Positions 13,011 through 27,214 are shown, counted from the stretch's first letter. The stretch: DNA of 64,000 bases from Oryzias latipes (GCF_002234675.1 NC_019868.2:20492743-20556742); one strand, 5' to 3'. The notes: a model not told the origin generated them from the letters alone. Made by a program: numbers and translations.

Positions 13011-13278
13011 GAAGGCTGTTACATGGACTGCTTCTCCTCCTTGCAATTTCTCTCCTCCTCTTCCTCTCTGCGTCACATAATGAGAAAGAGGCCATGAAGA
13101 AAAAAGAAAAACTTTGGAGACAGAGTTGACATTCAAAATGCACACTTCACTCAAGATCATCGTTGGACACCAAACTACTTGACTTTGTAAACACTATTAA
13201 AAAGGAAACTCCGTTTGTTGATTTTTTTTTATTTCCCCTTGACGGATTCACAGCCTTTTTTTTTTTTACTTCTTTGCC

Positions 13279-14515
13279 ATGTTTCCCAGCCCCAGCACGT
13301 CCACTCCTTTCTCTGTCAAGGATATATTAAACCTGGAGCAGAACCAAGACGTTATGGTGTCTTCTCACGAGGTTTCTTCTCGCATGGACTGCTGCGCGGT
13401 GCCGACATCCTCCTCCTCCTCCTCCTCCTGCATGCTGGCCCGTCTGAAGCAGGAGCCTCTCCGGGAAATGTCCTCCTCCACCGTCACATCTATGTTTGGG
13501 GAGGAAATCCACGACTCCAAAGCCAGCAGAGCCCATGCGCTCAGCTTTACCTCTGCGTTTTACGGGAAAGTCGTCATGGATATGGAGATGGACAAGAAAT
13601 CAAACGAGTTTGAGGATGAACGAGGAAAAGGTGAGATGGTGAGAAGAAGGGGAATAAAAATAGCTTTGAGGCCTGCAGACTGCGCTAAAACTTGAGGAAG
13701 ATTTGAGGAAATTCCGCGGAAAAGTGCTTTCAAATTGTTTTTACGCAAAACGACTCTAAAAGTTGACTTAAGAGATTAAAATAATAAAAAAAAATATATA
13801 TTTTTTAGCTTCAAATATCTCAATATATATCTTATAAGGATCAATTCAAGGCCTAAATTATTGATGCGTAAAAAACAATTCTTTTTCTCTGTATTTGGTT
13901 TAACCAGATGATTTCGGTGTCCGTGTCGAACTTTTGGAGGACTCCAAGCCTGAGGATCCGGACAGACCCAAGCCCCGGAGGCGCAGGAAGCCGCGGGTCC
14001 TCTTCTCCCAGGCGCAGGTGTATGAGCTGGAGCGCCGCTTCAAGCAGCAGCGGTACCTTTCCGCGCCGGAGAGGGACCACCTGGCCAGCGTGCTGAAACT
14101 CACCCCGACCCAGGTGAAGATCTGGTTCCAGAACCGGCGCTACAAGTGCAAGCGGCAGAGGCAGGACCAGAGCCTGGAGATGGTGTCTCTGCCGCCGCCG
14201 AGGAGGGTGTCGGTGCCGGTGCTGGTGCGGGATGGAAAGCCCTGCCTGGCCGCGGACTCGACCGCCTACAACCCCTCCTATGGCATGGCTCCCATCAGCC
14301 ACTTCACCTACAACAACTACCCCGCTTTCAGCAACTACAGCAGCCCAACCTGCAACACGAACTATGCGTGCAGTTACCCCGCAGCCGCAGCCGCTGCGCA
14401 GACGATGCAGCCCTCCAGCAGCAGCGGGAACTACATGAACTTTGGGGACTTGAACACCGTCCAGAACCCGTTTCCCTCCAGTAACGGCTCTCTTCACGGC
14501 ATTAGGACGTGGTGA
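13279..14515 (+). CDS. nkx2.5: Homeobox protein Nkx-2.5 (cardiac NK2 transcription factor)
   Basis: Two coding exons, 13279-13630 and 13908-14515, join across a 277-base GT-AG intron and encode 319 aa, close to the size of vertebrate Nkx2.5. The tinman (TN) repressor motif [13 protein letters not shown] is at residues 9-21. A seven-serine run at 44-50 is encoded by TCC repeats. The homeodomain spans about 143-202, with the recognition helix around W190-F-Q-N193 and the NK2-class tyrosine at homeodomain position 54 (Y196). The NK2-specific domain ([13 protein letters not shown]) is near 216-230. A Tyr/Ala-rich region and the conserved HGIRTW C terminus follow. The start ATG has a good context (G at -3) and begins directly with the TN region. 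The protein is a nuclear DNA-binding factor for early heart specification. The gene is convergent with bnip1. The only close alternatives are other NK2 paralogues (nkx2.7, nkx2.3); the bnip1/atp6v0e1 neighbours favour nkx2.5. Confidence 0.95.
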
Positions 14516-14725
14516 AGATGGGGGGAAAACAGCAGAGGCCTATAAGTCTAAACTCACTTCAGAAGGACTGCATGCAGATTGAAACAAACAAAAACTCTAG
14601 AAAAAACGCGTGTCTTCTCCTAGTTTCTCTGTATTCAAGTAGGATTTCGATTTTTTTTTCATTTGTTTTGTCTTAATAACCAAATACTTAATCTAGTTTT
14701 GTGAATATGTGTTTTCCGACATGAC

Positions 14726-14731
14726 AATAAA
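14726..14731 (+). terminator. nkx2.5: nkx2.5 polyadenylation signal
   Basis: AATAAA lies 211 bases after the nkx2.5 stop codon, in an AT-rich 3' UTR. It is the first canonical signal downstream. Confidence 0.65.
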
Positions 14732-14749
14732 ATGACAAAAAAACGTTTA

Positions 14750-16300
14750 CTAAAACTCTATAATTTTATTTACTTAACCACTTAAGTTCAACTTAAATTC
14801 AAAATGACTTTTTTGAAGGAAAGCAAACATTATAATGATCATTTTTAAGGTTTTAATTAAACAGTTTATCGATAAAATGCAAATACATTTTATGAGCAGT
14901 AAAAACTTAAATCAAATGGATGTTATGAGTGATGAACAGTTGCTCTATAACCTTATAAAGGAAGGTAACTTCTGTGTAATTCTAACATGGTGTATGTCCG
15001 CTTAAAATGCTTAAGGGGCTATTAGGAAACTTCCCTCAATTTGCTTAAACAAGGTGAAATGTTTTCTTTACATTTCAAAAAGTTTAGAGGATTTTTTACA
15101 ACCTGTCTGTTGAATGTTTAGAGACTGCTGGGGCTCATGAATGCTTTCAGCCATTAAACCTTGACCTGTTTAAACAATAGGAGAAACAAATCAAATTTAA
15201 CTGAAAGATTCTTTTTTTTTTTATCTATAAATAAGACGAAAAGCAACAAAAAAGCTTTTTAATAAATCAGTCTTATCTCATGCAACCTCATCATTTCTGC
15301 TCTTAAAATTAAGCCAAATATATAAAGCCCTTTTTTAGTTAGCTGTAAGTTTTATCAGCAGCTATACCGCACATTGTTTTCTAATAATTCGTTAAAATGA
15401 GAGGGAAATTTATTTAAACCCCACTTGGTAAAAAAAATAAAATAATAATAATAAAATGATTTGCTGTTCAGTATAAAAACAATGGAAAAGTCGAAGCTTT
15501 CCTACTTGTGTCCCTTTTCAGTGGCACAACGGCTTTCCAGAGACTGCGGCCCACTTGTTCAGATCCAAACCAAAGCACTTGATCGACAATAAGCTGAGGT
15601 TAAATGCAATAACAGTCCAATTTGCTGGACAGAGAGCCAGAGGTCTTGTTTAAGTGTTCAGTTCTACAAACAGGCTGGCTCTGCTCGACCGCCACCACTT
15701 TACAAGAGTGAGGGATGCTTATGCATCACTCAGGTCTCTCTGCACATGCCCTTTGGGCTGTCATCTTATTGGGGTTACGTTGGGAAACATAACCAACAAC
15801 ATCAACTGTGTAATATCAACTCATGAATGCATCTTTTTCATAAATGATCAATAAATATCATCTTGCATCCGCCATACAAAATGGCAGTTGCAGAGAGGGT
15901 AGCAAGGTCACGTAGCTTCTCTGGCCACCCTCTCCTCCGTGGTGTTGAAAAGACAAACGTCAGATAACGGTGCTGCACAAACCTAAAAATACCCCAGTCA
16001 CCCTTTACCCACAATGGAACGGGACGAGGGGGAAACAGGTCGGAATATTCAGCTTTTCCGGGTCTTATCTAAAGACAGGCAGGGGTGCGTGTGGCTCTAT
16101 CTGAGCCAGGGTGAAGACTGCTACTCCTTTTTGGAGATTTTGATTCACTGCTGTCCAAGAGTCAAGCTCACACCTGCAGGGATGCTGGAGTTTCTGATGA
16201 GCAAGTTTTGAAATATGCATGAGGCAAAATAAAAAAAGAAATGCTTCATATGCAGCACGAACCATTTTCACTGAAATAAACACCACTTAGGTTAAAAAAC
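14750..16300. other. Intergenic DNA between nkx2.5 and bnip1
   Basis: The region between two convergent genes contains no credible coding exon. The first part is AT-rich. The stretch 15490-16270 is more mixed in composition and could contain conserved regulatory sequence, which cannot be decided without comparison. Confidence 0.4.
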
Positions 16301-16310
16301 AAAAAGTAGT

Positions 16311-16316
16311 TTTATT
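16311..16316 (-). terminator. bnip1: Possible bnip1 polyadenylation signal
   Basis: TTTATT on the plus strand is AATAAA on the minus strand. It lies about 800 bases beyond the bnip1 stop codon, which would imply an 0.8-kb 3' UTR. An AATAAA on the plus strand at about 16275 is not relevant to this gene. Other minus-strand signals may be used. Confidence 0.3.
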
Positions 16317-17121
16317 TTAAGAACTAAATTACATTCTCACAAAAATAAACAAAATAATAAAACAAGTGTAAGATAAGCAGTCATAAATTACTATGGTATT
16401 ATTACAGTCATTACAGTAGCGTCTATTTTTGCTAATATTTACACAATATTGAACATTATTTCCAAAGATATTTTTTGAGGTTACTGTTTTAACTTTCAGG
16501 AATCTAAAGAGAAAAGGTACAGCACTCCTTCGTAAATTGAATATTTTTAGCTTTTTGTCATCTTCTACGGTAATTCAATTATGTTATATATATTATGTTA
16601 TATTAATTAACTGTCACTGTGAACACATGTCAACTCCCATCCAAGCAATCTTTGATTTAAAATCTAATTTTCCTAAGTTTGATACATCTTTGAATGAATG
16701 TATTATGAATTATTGTATTGTTTTTTTGCATTATTCCTTGATTGCTTGAAATAAACCATTTCAAAATGTAAAAATAAAAAAAAATTCAAAAGAATTACAG
16801 CCTTAGCGTGTTCAGCTGAATAAGAAATTGTTTTAGTTTTCTTATGAAAATCATTGAATTTTTGAACAAATTATTTAAATACTAAAAATAGAAACTTTCC
16901 ATCATGTTGACACGGACATAAAAATCCATTTCCATCCTTTTCTGCACCTTTTCTTTTGTGTCTGAGGAGTTGTCCCCCCTTAACGTTACAAATTCAAACC
17001 CAATTAGAGGATTCTTTGTTAGCTTGTGGATATTTTTTGGTCCCCTTGAGGGGCCGTATAGCCGGGAGCTTTTTCATTCAACACAGAGTGAAAAGGTGAG
17101 TCCACCTAAGAGGAACGCGGT

Positions 17122-19547
17122 CTACAGAAAAGGGAAGAGTCTCTTCTTGAGGATGTAAAGAACTGTGGCAAAGAAGAGAGCTAATGCCAGAAAGATGAGC
17201 AGCTTATCCGTTAGTTCCCTACGGTTGTACTTGGTAATGAGTTTTCTTCCAAAGTGAATGGTCCCCGTCATAGCTTTAAATTCTTCATTGGTCTCTTGGA
17301 CTGTTTTGGAAGATGTTGCTTTAAAAAAATAAATAGAAGAGAAATATTTTTGTTACACGTTATTTTTCTTTGAAGAAGGGTAGAATTGAGTTGAGGCTAT
17401 AAAAACTTTTAATTGAATCTATATTGTCTTCATCAAACTTTAAATTTCTGCATTAAAATATTAAAATTATATTGGAGGAAGTGTGCGGTTCGAATGAAGA
17501 GAAGGTCCCACATGTTTCCTTACCTAGAGAGGTGATGCTCTCCTCACTCTGCTGGACTTGCTGAGCCATCATCCGGCTGATGCTCATTAGGTTTTCTGTA
17601 ATGTCACTGGTGGTCTGCGCTAGCCCCTCTTTGGTCAACTTCCTGTTCCAAAAAGCCAGTAAAATGTAACGTTGACATGGCAGAGAAAAGTAGTGAAATA
17701 TTCTAATTCAAAAATACTATAATACATTTACAAATATGTAGTTTAACTAAAGATTTTTTGGAAAGTTGTGTAACATTCAAAGGTAACTAAAATAAAAAGC
17801 CGTTTACTGTCCATCACCTTTGTCTGGCGGTGTTATCGGTTCCATTTATAAGAAGGGACTGTTTCTCCGTGTTGTCGATGGAGAATTTGCTGGCTAAGTT
17901 GGCCTTCCTCCATGCTGTCTGATTACTAAACAATAAGAAAAACAATCATTATTTGTTCATAAAATAGCAACTAATGCATCTTATGGCTTTAGGTGTACCA
18001 ATGTGAAAGCAGCATTACTAGGATAACTAAAAAAAAATTAAAAACACGACACAATTTACAGTGTTTGATTATCTCGAACATCACCTCAGCATCTGCTTTT
18101 GGTGGCCCTCCACTTGAAGCATAAATGTTTGCTTATCTGATAGTTTGTCCTGTTCCAATGCCGTCTGCTTCAAGTCCTAAAAACAAAGAATTAAAACTGT
18201 GCGTGTGTATATGTCTGTCCGTGTGTGAAATGGATATGGCTCACCTCAATCCTTGATCTGAGGTTATGGAAACATTTTTTTATATCGCCGTTTAACTCTG
18301 TGAGCTTGCTTGGAGGGCCGCTGCACTCACTAATGTCCTGTTGAGGAATCAATTACATTACTTCAACATTTTCATAGTTAACTAAACATTACCTAAAATA
18401 TAGGAAATTCAATTAAGAAGAAAAATATACTCGATATTGGCAAAAAAAAAACTAAAAATACAAAAATAGAAACAGAGAAATGTCTGCAAAAGTTAATGTT
18501 TTATTTCTAAACATAATTTTTTTTAAGGATGAACCAATACTAAGAGATAGTTTACCCAAATGATTGGTATTTTTAGTAGAAGTTATCAAAACAAATATTT
18601 AAAATTAGAAAGAGAAAACATTAGCAAATAACGTTTAACTCTCTTGTCATAAAATATCCTTTTGGAAACATTGTATTATTTTTTTTTAAATTCTATTACC
18701 TCATTTATATTTCTGGTTATAATGACTCTTTAGTAATAATTTATAGCTATAGGATCAGAATGTATTCATAAAATCCAACTGGTCTGTAATATTACTACTC
18801 ATATCAACAAAAATGCTACGAGAGTGATAGAGGGCATTTCTTCACAATAAAAGCACGGAAAATCATAATTCACCTCAAATGTTTTTGATTTGACGGTGTT
18901 AATCTGTCAACCTTTGTAAAAATAAAGTACTTTAAAAAAATAACTTGCACATTTTTTTAATTTAAATTACAATGATCAGTTTAAATTTGACAAGTTTTGT
19001 GGTTCTTTTGAGAACATTATTCAAAAGACTATTGTCATTTACACAGCGTCTCTGTAGTAAAATCGCTTACAAGAACCCCAATTGGACAAACCATCTAGAT
19101 CTGTGACTGAAAAAAGTTCACTGACACACTATACCGTTAATATTTACGTAAATGTGGCATATTTTTAAAATTTGTACACTTTATTTTGAAAAGCATTCAG
19201 GCGAACCAATGTCTGACGGAGTAAAAACAAATTTAAGAAAGCGTTTCATCTATATTTACTTTATTCCTCTTATACCCAGATATTGACCGAGGAGTTCCTT
19301 TATAATGGTCAAATAAACCGCTGGAAGCTCCACCGGCTATCTCTGTTGTGGAAACTCCATAGAGAGAAAGCGGCTGTCGTGTTTATTTGCTGTTGAAGTT
19401 GACATGTTCGACCGACACCGGGTTCTAATCAAGCGCGTCACTGTCTCTACAAATATATGTCCTTACCTGAATGAGAGCCTTAATTTCTAAATCATATTTA
19501 AGTATTTCTTGTTCACATAATCGGACGTGTACGTCTGAAGACGCCAT
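17122..19547 (-). CDS. bnip1: BNIP1/Sec20-type SNARE protein
   Basis: Six coding exons on the minus strand: 19467-19547, 18245-18337, 18085-18176, 17818-17925, 17524-17642 and 17122-17318. All have GT-AG borders and join to a 229-aa frame (human BNIP1 is about 228). The protein starts MASSDVHVRLCEQEI. Helical N-terminal segments are followed by a SNARE-type coiled coil from about 126 to 190 containing SISRMMAQQVQQSEES. A tail-anchor membrane helix (LLIFLALALFFATVLYI) spans about 204-220, and the end is KKRLFPFL. In the family this is the ER-resident Sec20 t-SNARE that works with syntaxin 18, USE1 and SEC22B in Golgi-to-ER retrograde fusion, and it also binds BCL2-family proteins. The BH3-like segment (residues about 106-125) reads NTEKQSLLINGTDNTARQR, and the Gly-Asp core known from mammals does not look intact. 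The gene is convergent with nkx2.5. Zebrafish-style a/b naming cannot be decided here. Confidence 0.93.
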
Positions 19548-19852
19548 GTTGCCAACGTATAAACTACGGAAAGTAGGAAGGCCAGTAAAGCGATTCGCTT
19601 TTTTTTCCCCCCTTCATAAGAGCCGATCAAAATCTCGTATAATCTATACATTTAATAGAATGCCAAACTATATAAAGAAAGGGTAGATATGGGAAGTTTA
19701 AAATTATATAAATTAATTTGTCAACTGTTTACTGATCAGTTGTGAGAAAATATATTTACATGAGTTGGCATAAATGCTATTTTTTAGACTGCAGTTGTGC
19801 TGTGTTCTTGGGGGGGGAAAAAAGACAAAAAATATACACACGAGTTTCTGAA

Positions 19853-19858
19853 TTTATT
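19853..19858 (-). terminator. atp6v0e1: Probable atp6v0e1 polyadenylation signal
   Basis: TTTATT on the plus strand gives AATAAA on the minus strand. The stop codon at 20253-20255 is followed on the minus strand by a possible splice donor near 20221 (ATAG|GTACAT). The 3' UTR may therefore continue in a separate exon at roughly 19840-20135 that carries this signal, as in the human gene, which has a terminal UTR exon. The UTR intron is inference. Confidence 0.45.
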
Positions 19859-20252
19859 TGTCATCAAAAGCAATACATTAGACGCTGCCAAAAGTTCCAT
19901 CACATCAAGCACAATACACACAGTACAACAAACCAACAACTTTAATTTAAAGTAAAGCACACTCTGGGAGATTTTCCAGTCCTTTGGAACAGATTTTAAC
20001 AAGGCACCAGTTTGGACATCACTCAAACAAATCACACATGGATCCAAGGTGTAAGGCAATTCAAAGGGAATGTTCTGGTAGAAAGGCCACAGCACAGGGT
20101 CCTCCGTTGTCCAGAGAATCTCCAATAAGCTCATTTTGAAGAAGCAAAAGATAAATCAATTAACCACATCAATCAATATTTTTCACAATAATAAGAAATA
20201 ACAGTTTAGATTAAACATGTACCTATAGAGTGCACATTCCTGGTAGGATAAA

Positions 20253-21663
20253 TCAGGGCCAATGATAGTTTAGGTACCAGATGACATCAGTAGAAAGGGA
20301 TGGTCCAAATAATGGGTTCAACTGAGCCAGAATAGCTATCAGCCAGCTGACGGAAATAAATAATAAAGATCACAAATGTTAACAACACCTTGATGTGGAT
20401 TAGACATGTGACCATAGGAGAGCATTCTAACCTAAGAAAGACTTGGAGCAACACTTCCATTACTCTGACTCTTCAGTGTAAAGTAACTGAGCCTCTACTG
20501 CCCTCTGATGTCCACAGATGTGAAACAATAGGCCTGCAACAGTCTTATAGAAAAAAATACTAACATATGGAAACACTTTTTAAAAATCAAATTTTTGCAA
20601 GACTTTTAATGTGTTTTTGTCTTTACTTGTCTGTAGATATCTTGTAGAAGCTGTAGAAGCTTTTATAAATTGTCATAAAGAAATTACATTTTTGCACTAA
20701 TATATCTAAAGCTCAAGTACTATTTTATCACAAACTTTGCTTTTAGTTTCTCAATTTAAGTTAATATACAGTAATATGCAGACCTCTTAGTTCACTAAAA
20801 TATAGCTGGAATTTATTTAGAATGACAATACTTACAAAAGGTAACAGCAGACTGCAGTCAATACCAGCATAGTGACAATCACTCTGTGAAAAGAAAAAAA
20901 CAAACTAAACATTTATAGACAGGTGAGGGTTTACATTTACTCAAGTAACTTGAAAACATATAATCCTAAAATACCAAACTTTTCACTTGAGTTCAAAGTA
21001 TTTAATTCAACTTTTATTCTTATATTAGTTTCTATTTTTTTTATTTTTGATAACTACTTCAATATTCTACTTGAGTAATAGTATTTTTAAAGTAATGCTA
21101 CGCTGATTTGAGTCCACTTTATATTTAACTTTACATTTATATTTGTAATGTAACAAATACGAATTTTAGACAGTTTTAGTAAGTCATGTGACAAGACTGT
21201 CAAGGAGGCAAAAAAGAGGAAGCTATGGAGTTAGAAGTAAACTGTTGATTTACTTTGAAAAACTTTTTGTTGTAAAGATTAACATTTCAATAAAGTTTTT
21301 TTCTTTTTGAACCAATCCACACACTGAAAAATGGGCCGTCTTTATTCGCTGCAGTTAGCTAACCCAAACCTTACTGAATTGTTCGAGAAGGATTGTAAAC
21401 TTTTTTTAATGGCAAAAAGTAAGTTATACAGCAAGTCTGAAGTCGCAATAAAAATGTATTTTGTGCGATATGTAAGCAAAAATAAGTCACATGATAGCAA
21501 AATATAAAGCGCTAGCTAATTTTAGCCTTCCACAGCTGGAGCTATCGCGCTTGGCTTACCCTCTGTTCGGTCCTTTGGGAATAAACCACGGAACAACTCC
21601 TCCAACGATGGCCCAAAACAGGGTCATGACTGACATGGCGATGGCAAACCTCTGATCCGCCAT
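20253..21663 (-). CDS. atp6v0e1: V-type proton ATPase subunit e
   Basis: Three coding exons on the minus strand, 21560-21663, 20836-20883 and 20253-20346, all GT-AG, join to exactly 81 aa, the size of human ATP6V0E1. The protein starts [18 protein letters not shown] and has two membrane helices (about 7-27 and 36-56). Between them is the conserved [12 protein letters not shown] loop, and the second helix has [20 protein letters not shown]. It ends [10 protein letters not shown]. Subunit e is a small hydrophobic part of the membrane V0 sector of the proton pump that acidifies lysosomes, endosomes and secretory vesicles. An E-box of the MITF/TFEB type lies about 108 bases upstream of the ATG. 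The paralogue atp6v0e2 is the main alternative; synteny with bnip1 and rpl26 favours e1. Confidence 0.93.
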
Positions 21664-21770
21664 GGTGAGCGGTTTACGCAGAACTACAACAAATGGACGA
21701 ACTTTAAACTTCCGAAAAGTTCAACAGAACGACGATCTCGCCGACGGCGTCAGAGGGAAGGCAGCACGGA

Positions 21771-21778
21771 TCACATGA
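21771..21778 (-). promoter_or_regulatory. atp6v0e1: M-box/CLEAR-like E-box in the atp6v0e1 promoter
   Basis: TCACATGA on the plus strand reads TCATGTGA on the minus strand, the classical MITF/TFE M-box. It is one base away from the palindromic CLEAR core TCACGTGA bound by TFEB. It lies just upstream of the V-ATPase e-subunit start, and V-ATPase genes are established TFEB/CLEAR targets. Function at this copy is inference. Confidence 0.5.
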
Positions 21779-22295
21779 CTCCTTCTGACAGAGGGAGGAA
21801 GTAGAAACAGGACGTTGTCTCTGGAATCATTTACTTTTTTATTTTAACAAACTGTCAATCCCTGTGAAAAATGGATTTTAAATAATTTGAAGTGTAAAAC
21901 TTAATTTGTCAAGTCACCAGAAATTGAAAACAAAACATTTTGTTCTCGTTTGTGCGCTGTTCTACAAAGGCTCTTCAAGGTGTACTTAGTTTTTTCCCCA
22001 AACATGCCCTTGTTTTTACAGAGTCTTTAAATAAAGTACCTCTTAGAAGTTAGGTTTTAAGTAACATCTCAGCTGGAAAGGTCACTCAGTTAGCAGATAA
22101 TTGGTTTTTATATTCAATATTCTTAAATCCTCCTCATTTTAGGCACAACATCAATACTCTTATCAACTTTGCCATCTAGAAGTATTTTAATTAACTATTT
22201 CTAAAGTATTTTTTTAAGTGTATTATTTGTGTTTTACTTGTATTTTAGTTCTGCTGTATGACATGTTTCTGTTTATAGTGTTGACATGGTGACCT

Positions 22296-22571
22296 CCATC
22301 CATCCATTTTCCTAACCTGCTATAGTCCTTTCAGGGTCACCAGAGCCTTTCCTGGCTTGTTGGGCGATGGCAGGGTACACCCTGCACAGGTTGCCAGCCA
22401 GTTCCAGGGTACGCAATCACTCCCACATTCCTCCTCGCTAGGAAACTTTACCTATCAACCTATGAAGCATGTTTTTGGTCTATGAATGGGTCTTGAAAAT
22501 GCCCCCGCATGCACAGGGAGAACATGGTAACCCCACACAGAAGGTTGCCAGCTGGGATTTGCACCAGGGTC
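22296..22571 (-). mobile_element. Diverged SINE, minus orientation
   Basis: Read on the minus strand, the segment runs from ACCCTGGTGCAAATCCCAGC (decayed B-box region) through ACCATGTTCTCCCTGTGCAT and a GGCAACCTGTGCAGGGTGTA core to a 3' end with tandem ATGGATGG. The order and motifs match the intact SINE at 40.1 kb. Many mismatches show it is old. It lies between atp6v0e1 and rpl26. Confidence 0.7.
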
Positions 22572-23024
22572 CATTTAGATCTCGTCTGTTCTGTACCCTT
22601 TTTTTTGCACTTATAGTTAAAAAACAAACAAAGAAGTTATATACCTAATTCATTTCATTCATGAATTTCAGTATTTATGGTTTTTGCAGCACTTGCACCA
22701 ACAAAACCTTTACCCTATCAAAATTTTCACAATATTTAGCTCTTCAGAGTTTTTGTTGTATTTGACTTTTATAGCAGGTAACAAACTTTTATCCATTATT
22801 CCAGCTTTCTAAATCTCCCTCGGTGCCCATTATTCCTCATAACTATCACATCTGTCAGCGCTCATATTAACCTTTTTTCCTTAAGTTTTTGTTTTTCCAT
22901 ATTAAGCACTAGACATGACTGATTTAGTATCCCATTTTTACATCCTCTGGTATTTTTCAAATCATGAGTGATGATTGTGTCCCCACCCAATGACACAAAT
23001 ACCAAATGATGTCCATTTATAAAG
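22572..23024. other. Intergenic DNA between atp6v0e1 and rpl26
   Basis: AT-rich DNA without a credible exon. It lies beyond the rpl26 polyadenylation signal. Confidence 0.4.
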
Positions 23025-23030
23025 TTTATT
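23025..23030 (-). terminator. rpl26: rpl26 polyadenylation signal
   Basis: TTTATT on the plus strand is AATAAA on the minus strand, only 17 bases past the TAA stop. The very short 3' UTR is typical of ribosomal protein genes. Confidence 0.75.
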
Positions 23031-23046
23031 GATAACAAAGATCATT

Positions 23047-25790
<2,744 letters not shown>

Positions 25791-26269
25791 TTAAGTAATT
25801 GGAACGTGGGACACGTAATCTCAATAAGCAAGAAGAAAGAATTTCGTTACAAAATATAGCACTCAAATTGCACACAAGTTACGTAGCTACATGTTAATGG
25901 CAAGCTAAGCTATGCGGATAGCATTAGCCAAAAATTAACCGGGACGCAGTTTTTGTCACAACTTTTAAAATCTAGAAACAAACTGTTTAAAAAAACACAG
26001 CCTTCAAAATGTGTCTGAGGTTGATATAATTGTGACTTCTAAGGGCATCATTTCAATATCTGGCTTGCAACACATGCAGTCACCGCCGGTCCTAGCATGT
26101 ATCATGATAGGGTTTTTAACAACGCATCTACAATATGGGGACAAAATGACCAAATCTTAAATATATATCGACTTATTAGATGATTTGACGGTTGTACTTG
26201 ATTACATTATGACAGCAGTGAGAGGATGGACAAGGATAACCTTTTGAAGCATTAGCCAGGCTATCTTAC

Positions 26270-26306
26270 CCTGCCGTTCGCTCCTCAAGGGCCGGCGGAA
26301 AAGAGG
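26270..26306 (-). promoter_or_regulatory. rpl26: Noncoding first exon of rpl26 with 5'TOP start
   Basis: On the minus strand the sequence CCTCTTTTCCGCCGG (from about 26306) matches the terminal oligopyrimidine tract that starts vertebrate ribosomal protein mRNAs and places them under mTOR/LARP1 translational control. It runs through GAGCGAACGGCAGG to a consensus donor GTAAGA with GT at 26269-26268. It splices to the acceptor at 25666 just before the ATG. Exact start base is inferred. Confidence 0.65.
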
Positions 26307-27135
26307 CCCTGTATGAACTTCCGCTTAGCTTAGTCGACACCAAAATCTCGCGAGATGTATGAACGAGAACAGTGCCAAAAACAAAAACAACTTAAATTTA
26401 CTGTTGTTGTTCTTTTTATTGACAAGTATACATGATTTTTGAATTAAATGACGTTATTGTGAGGAAGTGTACATGTCATGCATTTATTTATTTTTTGGGG
26501 GCAAAAAACAATAACAATGTACATTGGAAATAGGGATTTTTTTTTTACTACAAAAGAGAAAGCGCATTTTCCTCAAATTTAGTTTTATGAGCTGTTCGTG
26601 CTGAACAAATTGTTTTAAAAGTGCCACACGGTGGCGCCATATTTGTTTGATGAAAAACCTGCTTAGGAAACAAGTTTTGTTTAGGATACATTTGTAGTTA
26701 TCGCTGTTTTTGCGTATATATCTGGCCTCTTCGTAAACAGCCGTAATTGTGTTGTTTACTCTAATCAGCTGACACACACGCAGGAGAGGATGTTATCGCG
26801 TCGGGACCACACGCACTCTGACCTCCCAGCTGTGGAGACAGATGAGAGTCCCCGTCCTGCATAAACAACTCGGCCCCTCACATCGACAGGGCGAAGTAGA
26901 GAAACGGACCGTTTCCGTTGGCTCCCCGGGGCGGGTTGCACGAACCCTGGACTGCGCTGCCTGCCTCCTGTCAGGGGCAAGTGATGCTGTCATCATAGCC
27001 CCCCGCGCCGCGGACACAGAGGCTCCTTCCCCTCCCGCACCTCCCCGTAGCATCTCTGACTGGCTGTGGCGACGGCAGTGCGGATGTGGAGCCCCAAACG
27101 CATCGCTCTTCACCCGTCTTCCAGCACCGGAGAAG
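26307..27135 (+). promoter_or_regulatory. Head-to-head promoter interval of rpl26 and ppp2r2b (B-beta-2 leader)
   Basis: The interval separates the rpl26 TOP start from the B-beta-2 coding exon. From about 26760 on it becomes GC- and CpG-rich, as expected of a CpG-type promoter and leader, while the rpl26 side is AT-rich. No clear TATA box is visible on the ppp2r2b side. A frame from an ATG at 26842 stays open and in phase with the B-beta-2 ATG at 27136. Confidence 0.45.
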
Positions 27136-27214
27136 ATGAAATGTTTTTCTCGCTATCTGCCGTACCTCTTCCGCCCTCCGAGCACCATCCTGTCCTCCAC
27201 TTGCCACACCGAAG
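27136..27214 (+). CDS. ppp2r2b: Alternative first exon, B-beta-2-like (mitochondrial) N terminus
   Basis: Encodes 26 residues starting [15 protein letters not shown] and ending STCHTE, plus one base of the shared Ala24-equivalent codon, then GTAGGG. This corresponds to the mammalian B-beta-2 variant, whose basic, hydrophobic N terminus targets PP2A to the outer mitochondrial membrane under stress and promotes mitochondrial fission and neuronal death. The context is favourable (A at -3). The phase (one extra base) is the same as at the other first exon, so both join the exon at 50953 in frame. Splicing is inferred from sequence, not from transcripts. Confidence 0.88.

Noticed and set aside
14146-14484. 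Second plus-strand frame inside nkx2.5 exon 2
   Set aside because: Out-of-frame overlap caused by GC-rich composition; no family resemblance.
13853-14497. 214-codon minus-strand open frame across nkx2.5 exon 2
   Set aside because: It is the antisense shadow of the GC-rich homeobox exon; the sense strand carries the homeodomain, NK2-specific domain and splice sites.
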